A DNA stretch of 25,420 nucleotides from an uncultured Bacteroidota bacterium (GTDB lineage Bacteria; Bacteroidota; Bacteroidia; Chitinophagales; Chitinophagaceae): the NCBI GenBank assembly GCA_946479615.1, contig CAMLGR010000058.1, positions 1 through 25,420 on the forward strand. Reading direction: 5' to 3'. The stretch's first letter is position 1; each line of letters begins with the position of its first letter. Under the pieces are notes generated by a model. It was not told where the DNA came from, made no database searches, and was given only the letters and a program-made list of their open reading frames with translations. Shown here piece by piece: positions 1 to 7,840 of this stretch. The position numbers and the translations under genes were made by a program.

Positions 1-100
1 TCTATGTGTCACCTATGTTCCTATGATTCTATGTGGTAAAAAACTTTCAACGCGGGGTCTGCTTCGCAAGACCCCACTTAGACCATAGGTTTCACATAGA
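1..100. repeat. Palindromic intergenic repeat built of CTATGTG-like words
   Basis: CTATG words start at 2, 13, 21 and 29 (spacing 11, 8, 8) and are followed by GGTAAAAAA. An inverted partner at 84-99 reads, on the minus strand, CTATGTGAAACCTATG; it matches the left arm at 2-17 at 14 of 16 bases. Between the arms is a GC-rich stem-loop, GGGGTCT (54-60) against AGACCCC (69-75). A second copy of the word array, with the same 11/8/8 spacing, lies at 14264-14306. There is no coding potential. The element may be cut by the window edge. Its function is unknown; it looks like a dispersed, non-autonomous repeat. Confidence 0.65.
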
Positions 101-104
101 AAGC

Positions 105-142
105 AAGGGGCCCGGAAAAATGTTGATTTTTCCGGGCCCCTT
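105..142 (-). terminator. Intrinsic terminator of the TonB-dependent receptor gene
   Basis: A perfect 16-bp inverted repeat pairs 105-120 with 127-142 around a 6-nt loop. The GC-rich core GGGGCCCGG is bounded by A and T runs, so the hairpin could work in both directions. It begins 23 bases beyond the stop codon of the minus-strand receptor gene, the usual place for its terminator. Confidence 0.8.
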
Positions 143-165
143 TATGTAAAGAGAACTGTAGGCTG

Positions 166-2241
166 TTATTCTGATGGTTTACCAAACTGCAGTGCAATGC
201 CTGCAAAGTAATTGCGGCCTGCAGCGGCATTATAAAACCTGTTGCCTGCTGCATTGATATCATTGCCCAAACTATAAGTAACATCAAAAAGATTATCTGC
301 ACCTGCAAAGAGGCTGAGTACAAACTTACCGGAGACGGCTTTTTTCCAGCCGATTCTTCCGCCTAATAAATTATAGGAACCGGCAAATTCGGAATTGGCA
401 TCATTCAATGCAATCTTATCACTATAGAAATAAGTAAGATTGGTATAAAAACCATGTTTGGTTGCTATATCCAGTCCGGCTGATACCGTGTTGCGCGCTA
501 CACTTGGCAAACTGTTATGCGAGAAATCACTGGCGCCCTGTTTGAAATCCTTATAATGAAAATCATTCCAGGTGTGATTGACCCAGATCTTTCCATCACG
601 GATAAAACCATTGCGATGATGAAAGAGCTGGTAATAAGCCTGTGATTCCATGCCATGTTGTTTGGTAGTACCGGCATTATCGAAATAATCGGCATTGCTG
701 AGATCCTTGCGCTGCACGATCGCATTATGTAATTGGTAAGAAAATAAATTTACTTCAACATATAAACGTTGTTTCAGCCAGCTGCTTTTGATGCCCGCTT
801 CATAGTTGTTGCCATGTTCTGCATTCAGACCGGTGCTGATCACACTCGTAGAAGGCAATACTTCCTGCACCGTAGGAGGAGAAAAACCTTTGGAGAAACT
901 TCCATAAGCCCATACATCGGCTACGAGTTTTTTTGAAACCGCTACTCTTGGCGCCCATTCGCTGCTATAAGTTCTTGTTACCGGTACAAATCCCGGAACG
1001 GAAAGGCGCGTAATAGTAATGGATGATTTATTAATACTTACACCAGCCGTAATGCTCCAGTTGTGTTGCAGGTGCAGATCGGCTTGTGCAAATCCTGAAT
1101 AGATCCAGTTATTGATATCATCGTCGGTCAGAAGAGCGCCGGGGTTACCACTCACATTCGCAAATGTTTTGGTATTGAAAAATCCTTTTTGTCCTTCACC
1201 ACCAAATAATACCTGTAAAGAAGAACCTGCAAATTCATGATCCCATTTGAACATGGTGCGACCGCCAAAATGGGGCTCTGTACGACGCTCATAATTACGG
1301 AACGTAGGATTTCTTATTTGGGAGAAAGCACCATACACGACAGATGTGTTTTCAAAATGTTCTGCCAGCCGGTATTCATTGGTAATGCCAGCTAAAAATG
1401 TTTTTTGATAGATAGCGGCTTTCGCTGCATCGGCACTTGGATTGACACCGGCAGCAGGTCTTGCTGCTTTGGGGTCAGCCGTGTATTCTGCTTTGGTCAG
1501 CGCACCGGGTGTCTGGTAATACAGGTCACCATACAAAACAGAAGCGCTGAGGCGCTGCCTGTCGCTGGCTTTGATCTGCGTTTGCCAGGTAGCAATATCA
1601 CGACGCATACTGGTATGATCGCGGTATCCATCGCTTGTCTGATGAGTATATCCGAAAATATTCTGGTTATCTTCTTTACCGGCTTTTACCTGCACATTCA
1701 GGTTGTTCAGATTATAGCTACCCATGAGATAATTCACATCGACACCGGTCGACCATTTTTGTGGTAATCCATTTACCAGGATCACACCGCCGGTGCCGGC
1801 GCCATATAAACTGCCGCCTGGTCCTTTGATGATCTCGATAGAATTGAAATTATAATAACTGAGTTGATTCAGGTAAGTACTGCCGCCGGGATCGGTGAAC
1901 GGAATTCCATTCCAGTACACTTTTACATTCCGTACACCAAAAGGCGAGCGGAGTGTGCTGCCACGGACATTCATGCGGTAGCTGCCGGGCGAGCGTTCTT
2001 CCATTCTTACACCGGGTGTACTATTGAGCGCGGGTAATACAGATGTGTTGCTGAATCTTTCCAGTTGCGACTGGTTGATATAATTGACGGCAACAGCGGT
2101 TTGTTTTAATTGTTTGTTTTGTTCAAATGCTTTAAGGACTACTTCACCGAGGGTTTTCGTGGAATCGGGTGATTCGGATTGTGACCGGGAGGTGAGAGAA
2201 AGGCACAGAAATAAAACGAGAACGGGTAGAATTCGATTCAT
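166..2241 (-). CDS. TonB-dependent outer membrane receptor
   Basis: This is a 691-residue outer membrane receptor that would import a scarce ligand, driven by TonB-ExbBD. The chosen ATG at 2241 gives MNRILPVLVLFLCLSL, a clear signal peptide ending near SRSQ; the frame stays open 33 codons further upstream but that stretch has no signal sequence and crosses the promoter. A TonB-box-like LGEVVLKA follows the signal. The plug domain comes next, with NSTPGVRMEERSPGS, the NVRGS motif and the IEIIKGPGGSLYGAGTGG motif. The rest is a 22-strand-type barrel, ending in aromatic NYFAGIALQF plus five residues. No carboxypeptidase-like N-terminal extension and no SusD partner are present, which fits a siderophore/metal-type receptor better than a glycan SusC, but the substrate cannot be named. 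It is monocistronic, with its own promoter and terminator. Confidence 0.9.
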   Translation of the reverse strand: MNRILPVLVLFLCLSLTSRSQSESPDSTKTLGEVVLKAFEQNKQLKQTAVAVNYINQSQLERFSNTSVLPALNSTPGVRMEERSPGSYRMNVRGSTLRSPFGVRNVKVYWNGIPFTDPGGSTYLNQLSYYNFNSIEIIKGPGGSLYGAGTGGVILVNGLPQKWSTGVDVNYLMGSYNLNNLNVQVKAGKEDNQNIFGYTHQTSDGYRDHTSMRRDIATWQTQIKASDRQRLSASVLYGDLYYQTPGALTKAEYTADPKAARPAAGVNPSADAAKAAIYQKTFLAGITNEYRLAEHFENTSVVYGAFSQIRNPTFRNYERRTEPHFGGRTMFKWDHEFAGSSLQVLFGGEGQKGFFNTKTFANVSGNPGALLTDDDINNWIYSGFAQADLHLQHNWSITAGVSINKSSITITRLSVPGFVPVTRTYSSEWAPRVAVSKKLVADVWAYGSFSKGFSPPTVQEVLPSTSVISTGLNAEHGNNYEAGIKSSWLKQRLYVEVNLFSYQLHNAIVQRKDLSNADYFDNAGTTKQHGMESQAYYQLFHHRNGFIRDGKIWVNHTWNDFHYKDFKQGASDFSHNSLPSVARNTVSAGLDIATKHGFYTNLTYFYSDKIALNDANSEFAGSYNLLGGRIGWKKAVSGKFVLSLFAGADNLFDVTYSLGNDINAAGNRFYNAAAGRNYFAGIALQFGKPSE

Positions 2242-2266
2242 AAATATTGGCTTGGTGTTTATGAGG

Positions 2267-2274
2267 CAAAGGTA
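2267..2274 (-). promoter_or_regulatory. Bacteroidota -7 promoter element for the TonB receptor
   Basis: The minus strand reads TACCTTTG, an exact match to the Bacteroidota -7 consensus TAnnTTTG, 25 bases upstream of the receptor ATG. There is no good TTTG -33 box; TTAG occurs about 17 bases upstream. The identical octamer precedes hemD. Confidence 0.6.
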
Positions 2275-2300
2275 GAACGTTTTTTCCCTAACTTCATTGC

Positions 2301-3632
2301 ATGACGCCCCGGAATAAATTAGGACTGTTCGATCTGACAATGATCGTAGTGGGATTGGTGATCGGTATGGGCATATTCAGGACCTCTTCCGATGCCGCGA
2401 ATGCAGCCATCACACCTTCTTTATTCTTTATTGCCTGGGTCGCGGGCGGACTGATCGCCTTATGTGGCGCGCTGACCTATGCCGAGATCGGCTCCCGGTT
2501 CCCGGTCACGGGTGGATACTATAAAGTATTTGCCGAATGCTATCATCCATCGATCGCTTTTTCCATCAATTGCATTATCCTGGTATCAAATGCCGCTTCC
2601 ATGGCGGGCGTGGCGCTGATCGGGAGCGAATATATTTCCCAGGCGATCTTCAAAACAGGTACCGATAGCACTACCCGTGCCCTGATCGCGATGCTGCCCA
2701 TAGTTATTTTCTATGTGGTGAACCTGCTGGGCTTGCGGATGAGCTCCACAGCACAGAATATTTTAATGATCATCAAGATCGGGATGCTGGTCCTGCTTAT
2801 CAGTTCTATATTTTTTATTAAAGGAGATGCGAATACTGCCGTCGCTGCATCACAGGATTTCAACTGGATGGATTATATCAAATCATTTGGCGTAGCACTG
2901 ATCGCGGTGTCTTTCACCTATGGCGGTTACCAGCAAACCATCAACTTCGGGGAGGAGATCCGTGAGCCGCGTAAGACGATCCCGCGGGGGATCTTTGCCG
3001 GCATCATCATCATTATTTCATTGTACCTGGCCGTCAGTTATGCATATTATAATGCGATCGGTTTTGAGAACCTCAAAACATCACGCGGTATTGCCTCGAT
3101 CGTGGTAGAAAAAATGTTTGGTCCGGAAGGGCGAACGATCGCTTCCATCTTATTATTTATAGCTGTACTCGCTTATGTAAATGTGTTACTGCTGAGCAAC
3201 CCCCGGGTGATGTATGCGATGAGCAAGGACGGGATTCTGCCGGCTGTTTTTAAAAAGAAAGATGAAAAAAGAGATGTGCTTACGGTCAGTCTTACTGTTT
3301 TCGCCGCGATCGGCATCATCGTATTATTTTTTGCCAAAACATTTGATGAGATACTGGGCTTTACGATCTTTTTGGATTCAATCGGCATGGCCAGTTCTGC
3401 CGCCACGATCTTTATCTTACGCAAAAGAACAAAGCACCTCGATGGAACGGGCATTTATAAAATGAAATTGTACCCGTTGCTGCCGCTTATTTTCATAGCT
3501 GCCTATGTTTTTGTAGGTATTTCTATCGCCTTCAATACACCACGCCTGGCTATGATCGGCGTCATCGTATTTGCAGGATTTCTTCTTATTTATTTTGGGA
3601 TTATACAACTGAGAAAAAACAAACAGCTTTAA
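2301..3632 (+). CDS. APC-superfamily amino acid permease
   Basis: This 443-residue polytopic inner membrane transporter belongs to the amino acid/polyamine/organocation (APC) superfamily. The N-terminus has the family signature of a broken first helix, LTMIVVGLVIGMGIFRTSSDAA, with the G-x-G-I-F substrate-binding kink. ALTYAEIGSRFPVTGGYY follows, typical of helices 2-3 in APC permeases. About 12 hydrophobic segments can be seen. The internal GYQQTINFGEEIREPRKTIPRG matches the conserved helix 6-7 region (GFE.....GEEiknPrktiPrg). Its stop overlaps the start of the following PLP enzyme (TAATG), so the two are very likely co-translated. The substrate is therefore inferred to be an amino acid handled by that enzyme, but the sequence does not prove which one. 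The ATG at 2301 is placed right before the first helix. Confidence 0.85.
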   Translation: MTPRNKLGLFDLTMIVVGLVIGMGIFRTSSDAANAAITPSLFFIAWVAGGLIALCGALTYAEIGSRFPVTGGYYKVFAECYHPSIAFSINCIILVSNAASMAGVALIGSEYISQAIFKTGTDSTTRALIAMLPIVIFYVVNLLGLRMSSTAQNILMIIKIGMLVLLISSIFFIKGDANTAVAASQDFNWMDYIKSFGVALIAVSFTYGGYQQTINFGEEIREPRKTIPRGIFAGIIIIISLYLAVSYAYYNAIGFENLKTSRGIASIVVEKMFGPEGRTIASILLFIAVLAYVNVLLLSNPRVMYAMSKDGILPAVFKKKDEKRDVLTVSLTVFAAIGIIVLFFAKTFDEILGFTIFLDSIGMASSAATIFILRKRTKHLDGTGIYKMKLYPLLPLIFIAAYVFVGISIAFNTPRLAMIGVIVFAGFLLIYFGIIQLRKNKQL

Positions 3633-4798
3633 TGGATCTATCCTATATATTGACAGAACTGGGAGAGGAGAGAGAAAATTATTTTAATGCGATGTCTCCC
3701 CCGATCATGCAGACCAGCAATTTTGTTTTCCGCAAAGTGGATGATCTGTCCAAAGCTTTTGAAGATGAAATGGGCGGTTATTTATACAGCCGAGGTCTCA
3801 ATCCTACCGTAGATATTCTCCGGAAAAAACTGGCCGCTCTGGATGGAGCAGAAGATTGCCTGGTATTTAATAGTGGCGCTGCTGCTATTTTTGCCGGCAC
3901 ACTCGCAAATGTAAAAGCGGGTGATCATATTGTCTCCGTACAAAAGCCCTATACCTGGGTGCAAAAAATGTTTGAAGTGATATTGCCACGGTTTGGTGTC
4001 AGCACTACTTTTATTGATGGAACAAAAATAGAAAACTGGCAGAATGCCACCCGATCATCCACTACTTTTTATTATCTCGAATCGCCCAATAGCTGGGATT
4101 ATGCTATCCAGGATATTGCAGCCGTAGCCACATTTGCCAAATCAAGGAATATTACCACGCTGATCGATAACAGTTATTGTTCTCCGCTTTATCAGCAGCC
4201 GATAGCGATGGGTATCGATATGTGTATGCAAACGGCTACCAAATATATCAGTGGGCACAGCGATACATTGGGTGGGGTGCTCACGGGCACACATGCGATG
4301 ATGAAAAAAATATTCGACAGTGAATATTTAAATATCGGTAGCGGTATTCAACCTTTCAATGCCTGGTTATTGATCCGTGGTCTGCGTACCATGCAGGCGA
4401 GACTGGACCGTATCACTCGTTCCACGAAAGAAGTAGTGGCTTTTGTAAAACAGCATCCGAAAGTGGAATCGATCCTGTTTCCTTTTGATGAATCTTTTTC
4501 ACAATATGAACTGGCCAAAAAGCAAATGAGCGGGGCCTGTGGTTTGTTCACTTTTGTTATCAGGACAAAAAAACGGGAGGAGATCGTTCGTTTCTGCGAG
4601 CAGTTGCAACATATCCTGATGGCGGTCAGTTGGGGCGGTCATGAAAGCCTGGTCATACCCAAATGTGCCGGTATCAAACCAGCCGGTTTCGATCCTGCCA
4701 ATCCCGAACACCGTTATATCCGGATGTATGTTGGATTGGAAGACCCGGCTTACCTTATCGCCGACCTTGAACAGGCGTTTGCTTCTATGGAGGGATAG
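3632..4798 (+). CDS. Cys/Met metabolism PLP-dependent enzyme
   Basis: The 388-residue protein is a fold-type I, PLP-dependent enzyme of the cystathionine gamma-synthase/beta-lyase/methionine gamma-lyase family, presumably cytoplasmic. Visible features are YSR at 52-54 (phosphate contact from the neighbouring subunit), SGAAA at 81-85, D179 in TLIDNSY, the Schiff-base lysine K204 in TATKYISGHSD, and a C-terminal IRMYVGLEDPAYLIADL block with the carboxylate-binding arginine. Where the family usually has Y-G-[GC]-T, this protein has Y107 followed by T-W-V, so the substrate-pocket tyrosine is kept but the glycine loop is not. I therefore do not assign one reaction; lyase, synthase and sulfhydrylase activities all remain possible. 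The gene overlaps the permease by one base, and the pair probably forms an import-and-convert unit for a sulfur amino acid. Confidence 0.85.
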   Translation: MDLSYILTELGEERENYFNAMSPPIMQTSNFVFRKVDDLSKAFEDEMGGYLYSRGLNPTVDILRKKLAALDGAEDCLVFNSGAAAIFAGTLANVKAGDHIVSVQKPYTWVQKMFEVILPRFGVSTTFIDGTKIENWQNATRSSTTFYYLESPNSWDYAIQDIAAVATFAKSRNITTLIDNSYCSPLYQQPIAMGIDMCMQTATKYISGHSDTLGGVLTGTHAMMKKIFDSEYLNIGSGIQPFNAWLLIRGLRTMQARLDRITRSTKEVVAFVKQHPKVESILFPFDESFSQYELAKKQMSGACGLFTFVIRTKKREEIVRFCEQLQHILMAVSWGGHESLVIPKCAGIKPAGFDPANPEHRYIRMYVGLEDPAYLIADLEQAFASMEG

Positions 4799-4866
4799 CC
4801 CGGAATCCTGTACAGGAATTATCGAACGGAATGGGCAGACAACCTGTTTTCCGCTATTTTTGCCCC

Positions 4867-6324
4867 ATGACACTCAGATGCATACAACTCAGTTTCTGCT
4901 TATTATTATTTACTGCTTGTTTTGCACAACCGGGTTCTACAGGAACCGGCGAAAAATGGGACCTGCGCAAATCTGTGGAATATGCACTGGAGCATAATAT
5001 TTCGGTACGACAAGCCGATGTGCAGGCACGGATTTATGCATTGACTTACCAGCAAAGTAAGCTGTCGCAATATCCTTCTCTTAACCTTCAGAATAATGCG
5101 GGATACCAGTTCGGTCGTTCTATCGATCCTTCTACCAACCAGTTCACAACCGATAAGATCTTATTTGCGAATCATAGCGCCAATCTCAATTTTGATATAT
5201 TTAACTGGTTCAGCAAAAAGAATACAACTGCTGCCAATAAGCTACAGGCGGAAATGTACCTGGCAGGGGCGGAGAAAGCAAGAAATGATATTGCATTGAA
5301 TGTGGCGAATGCTTATCTGCAAATATTGTTAAGCGCCGAACAGATCAAAGTGAGCGAGGTGCAGGTAAAACAATCGATCGAGCAATTAGGGATCGTTCAA
5401 AAACAGGTAAAAGCAGGCTCGCTCCCTGAATTGAACCAGGCTGAAATAGAATCGCAACTGGCTACCGATAGTTCTGCATTGATAACAGCTACTTCCAATT
5501 ATACATTATCCGTTCTCCAGTTAAAAGCATTATTGAATATACCGGCCGACCAGGTATTTGAGGTAGATACACCACCGGTCGACCAGATCCCGGTTGAATC
5601 ATTAGGTGAGCTCGAACCTGCCGCCGTATATCAACTGGCTATAGCCAACCTGCCACAGCAAAAGATCAATGACCTCAACCTGCAATCAGCTATTAAAAAT
5701 GTTGCGGCTGCCAAAGGAAGATTATATCCTTCCTTATCTTTTTTCGGGCAACTCGATACCCGCTATTCCAATGCGCAAAAAATATTGGGTAAGGATTATG
5801 TAAGTACGCTGGTGCCTATCGGGCAGGTAAATGTTTCGGGAACGCCTTATACCGTAACCACTATCAACCCGCAACTGGTACCTACCGGTTATGATAAGAA
5901 TACATACTTCAGACAGTTGAATAATAACTTCAGCCAGGCAGCAGGGCTGGCGCTGAATATTCCCATCTTTAATGGAGGTACAGCGAGGATCAACTGGCAG
6001 AAATCCAAACTGAATGTTGTCAATGCGCAATTGCAAAAAGAAAGCGGCGAACTGACACTCAAACAGGATATCTACCAGGCGCATGCCAATGCAGTGGCGG
6101 CGATGGAAAAATTCAATGCCACAAGAAAAGCAGTGGAAGCATCCGAAAAAGCATTCAATTTTGCTACCAAGCGTTTTGAAGTAGGGTTGCTGAATACGCT
6201 TGACCTGATCACCAATCAGAATAATCTTTTCCGTGCCAGGATCAATATGTTGTCTGCACAGTATGATTATATTTTCAAAATGAAATTGCTTGAATTTTAT
6301 AAAGGACAGGGTCTGAAACTCTAA
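4867..6324 (+). CDS. TolC-family outer membrane efflux protein
   Basis: This 485-residue outer membrane efflux protein (OEP) would form a trimeric channel through the outer membrane and periplasm. The ATG at 4867 is preferred to the one at 4831 because it begins MTLRCIQLSFCLLLFTACFA, a signal peptide with probable cleavage before QPG. The mature protein starts with the typical WDLRKSVEYALEHNISVRQA helix and contains two OEP repeats rich in Ala/Gln/Asn coiled helices, with the second ending in FEVGLLNTLDLITNQNNLFRARINML. The TAC at the end of the signal might be read as a lipobox, but the preceding Phe is atypical. The gene begins 68 bases after the PLP enzyme and is followed after 13 bases by its adaptor gene, so the two form an operon. 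Confidence 0.88.
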   Translation: MTLRCIQLSFCLLLFTACFAQPGSTGTGEKWDLRKSVEYALEHNISVRQADVQARIYALTYQQSKLSQYPSLNLQNNAGYQFGRSIDPSTNQFTTDKILFANHSANLNFDIFNWFSKKNTTAANKLQAEMYLAGAEKARNDIALNVANAYLQILLSAEQIKVSEVQVKQSIEQLGIVQKQVKAGSLPELNQAEIESQLATDSSALITATSNYTLSVLQLKALLNIPADQVFEVDTPPVDQIPVESLGELEPAAVYQLAIANLPQQKINDLNLQSAIKNVAAAKGRLYPSLSFFGQLDTRYSNAQKILGKDYVSTLVPIGQVNVSGTPYTVTTINPQLVPTGYDKNTYFRQLNNNFSQAAGLALNIPIFNGGTARINWQKSKLNVVNAQLQKESGELTLKQDIYQAHANAVAAMEKFNATRKAVEASEKAFNFATKRFEVGLLNTLDLITNQNNLFRARINMLSAQYDYIFKMKLLEFYKGQGLKL

Positions 6325-6337
6325 ACACCATCAGGAT

Positions 6338-7699
6338 ATGAATAAAAAATTGAAATGGATACTGATCATCATGGCCATACTACTGGTCCTTTTTGTTGTA
6401 ATGAGAATGATGGGTGGAGATAAAGGAGTGGAAAAGGTATCGGTAGAAAAAGTATCGCGTCGTACGATTATTGAAACCGTTACCGCCAGCGGACAGATCT
6501 ATCCTGAAGTAGAAGTAAAGATCAGCCCGGATATTTCCGGTGAAGTAACCGAGCTGAATGTGCAGGAAGGCGATAGTGTAAAAAAAGGGCAGGTGCTGGC
6601 ACGGATCTATGCAGATATTTATGCGCTGCAAAGAGACCAGGCTTCTTCGCAGGTCAATCAATCACAGGCAACGGTTGCCAACAGCGAAGCAGGCCTTGAC
6701 GCATTGAATGCAAATCTTTCACAGGCTAAACAAGCCTATGACAGGAACAAAACCTTGTTTGATCAGAAAGTAATTTCAAAAGCCGAGTTTGAACAATATG
6801 AAACTACACTCCGTTCGGCACAGGCAAATTTCAATGCGGCTCAGCAGAATATCAAAAGCCTTCGTGCCAATGCACAGGTGGCGCAAACCGGTTTGACAAA
6901 AGCCAACAAAGACCTGGGCCGGGCTACCCTTGTATCACCTATGGATGGAGTGATCTCTTCGCTCCAGATCAAAAGAGGGGAGCGTGTAGCAGGTAATAGT
7001 TTTAATATCGGTACAGAAATGATGACGGTAGCTGATATGAGTGTGCTGGAAGTAAGAGTGGATGTAGGGGAAAATGATATTGTCAAAGTAAGTATCGGCG
7101 ATTCGGCTGATGTGCAGGTAGATGCTTATAACAGCCGTAAATTCAAAGGTATTGTTACACAGATCGCCAGCAGTACCAAGGCAGCTACTGCTACTACTAA
7201 CGATGTAACGAATTATGAAGTAAGGATCAGGTTGAATGCCGATACATATAAAGATCTTATCGATCCTTCCAAACCAAAGAAATTTCCTTTTCGCCCGGGG
7301 ATGAATGCAAGGGCGGATATTAAAACACAACGCAAGGATAATGTACTTGCTGTACCGATCGTAGCAGTGAATGCCCGTGTAAAAAACAGTGATCAGAGCA
7401 TTGCTGATAAGAAAAAAGAATCGGAAAAAGCCAAAGAAGGACAGGATAATAGCCAGGATGATAAAGCAACAATGGATAGCGATGACCTGGAAGAAGTGGT
7501 CTTTGTAGTACAGGCAGATGGAACGGTGAAGAAGATAGTAGTGAAATCGGGTATACAGGATATCAATTATATCGAGATCAACGGTGTGCAGGAAGGCGCT
7601 GATGTGGTAACAGGTCCTTACACAGCGATCAGTAAAACACTGAAGAACGGAACAAAAGTGAAAGTGGTACCAAAGGATAAGTTGTTTGAAACGAAATAG
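6338..7699 (+). CDS. HlyD/MacA-type periplasmic adaptor subunit
   Basis: The 453-residue membrane fusion protein would join an inner membrane pump to the TolC-like protein encoded just upstream. A single N-terminal membrane helix spans about 6-23. A barrel-sandwich/lipoyl half-motif (SGQIYPEVEVKISPDISGEV) covers 51-70, with GDSVKKGQVLARI at 78-90. A long alpha-helical hairpin follows at about 98-192, then the second lipoyl half with LVSPMDGVISSL (198-209), a beta-barrel region and a membrane-proximal domain (about 385-445). Between the last two lies a charged Lys/Glu/Asp-rich insert at about 350-386 that looks disordered. MacA is the nearest well-known type, which would predict an ABC (MacB-like) partner, but no pump gene follows: the next gene is gpsA. 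The start ATG lies 13 bases after the tolC-like stop. Confidence 0.88.
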   Translation: MNKKLKWILIIMAILLVLFVVMRMMGGDKGVEKVSVEKVSRRTIIETVTASGQIYPEVEVKISPDISGEVTELNVQEGDSVKKGQVLARIYADIYALQRDQASSQVNQSQATVANSEAGLDALNANLSQAKQAYDRNKTLFDQKVISKAEFEQYETTLRSAQANFNAAQQNIKSLRANAQVAQTGLTKANKDLGRATLVSPMDGVISSLQIKRGERVAGNSFNIGTEMMTVADMSVLEVRVDVGENDIVKVSIGDSADVQVDAYNSRKFKGIVTQIASSTKAATATTNDVTNYEVRIRLNADTYKDLIDPSKPKKFPFRPGMNARADIKTQRKDNVLAVPIVAVNARVKNSDQSIADKKKESEKAKEGQDNSQDDKATMDSDDLEEVVFVVQADGTVKKIVVKSGIQDINYIEINGVQEGADVVTGPYTAISKTLKNGTKVKVVPKDKLFETK

Positions 7700-7701
7700 G
7701 A

Positions 7702-7817
7702 TGGTGAATGGTCAATAGTCAATGGTGAATAGTGAATGGTGAATGGTCAAAAGCAACAATTTTTAAATAACTGGTTTAACTATTCACTATTCACCATTGA
7801 CTATTGACCCTTCACCC
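7702..7817. repeat. Inverted array of 7-nt repeats (TTSACYA)
   Basis: Seven perfect tandem heptads fill 7702-7750 on the minus strand, each TTGACCA, TTCACCA, TTCACTA or TTGACTA. The plus strand has five heptads at 7783-7817 of the same type (TTCACTA, TTCACCA, TTGACTA, TTGACCC, TTCACCC), plus a degenerate TTAACTA at 7776-7782. The order of variants is the same in both arms, so 7703-7736 pairs with 7783-7816 at 33 of 34 positions. A spacer without heptads (7751-7775) lies between the arms. There is no open reading frame or U-run, so the sequence does not look like a normal terminator. Confidence 0.8.
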
Positions 7818-7820
7818 CTT

Positions 7821-7827
7821 TAATTTG
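7821..7827 (+). promoter_or_regulatory. Possible -7 promoter element for gpsA
   Basis: TAATTTG, a one-base-short version of the Bacteroidota TAnnTTTG element, lies 13 bases before the gpsA GTG and directly after the heptad array. There is no -33 box separate from the array. The call is weak. Confidence 0.3.
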
Positions 7828-7840
7828 CAAAATCTCATTT

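Noticed and set aside
4831..4866. Upstream ATG as the start of the TolC-like gene
   Set aside because: It would put MGRQPVFRYFCP in front of a clean signal peptide that starts at the ATG at 4867.
4499..4873. Minus-strand open frame of 124 codons
   Set aside because: It lies opposite the well-supported PLP enzyme and TolC start, with no family motif or signal peptide.
6935..7330. Minus-strand open frame of 131 codons within the adaptor gene
   Set aside because: Antisense to a conserved HlyD-type protein; composition is that of a shadow frame rich in Ile/Tyr/His.
7702..7817. CRISPR array
   Set aside because: The repeat unit is 7 bases, copies are directly abutting without spacers, and no cas genes are present.
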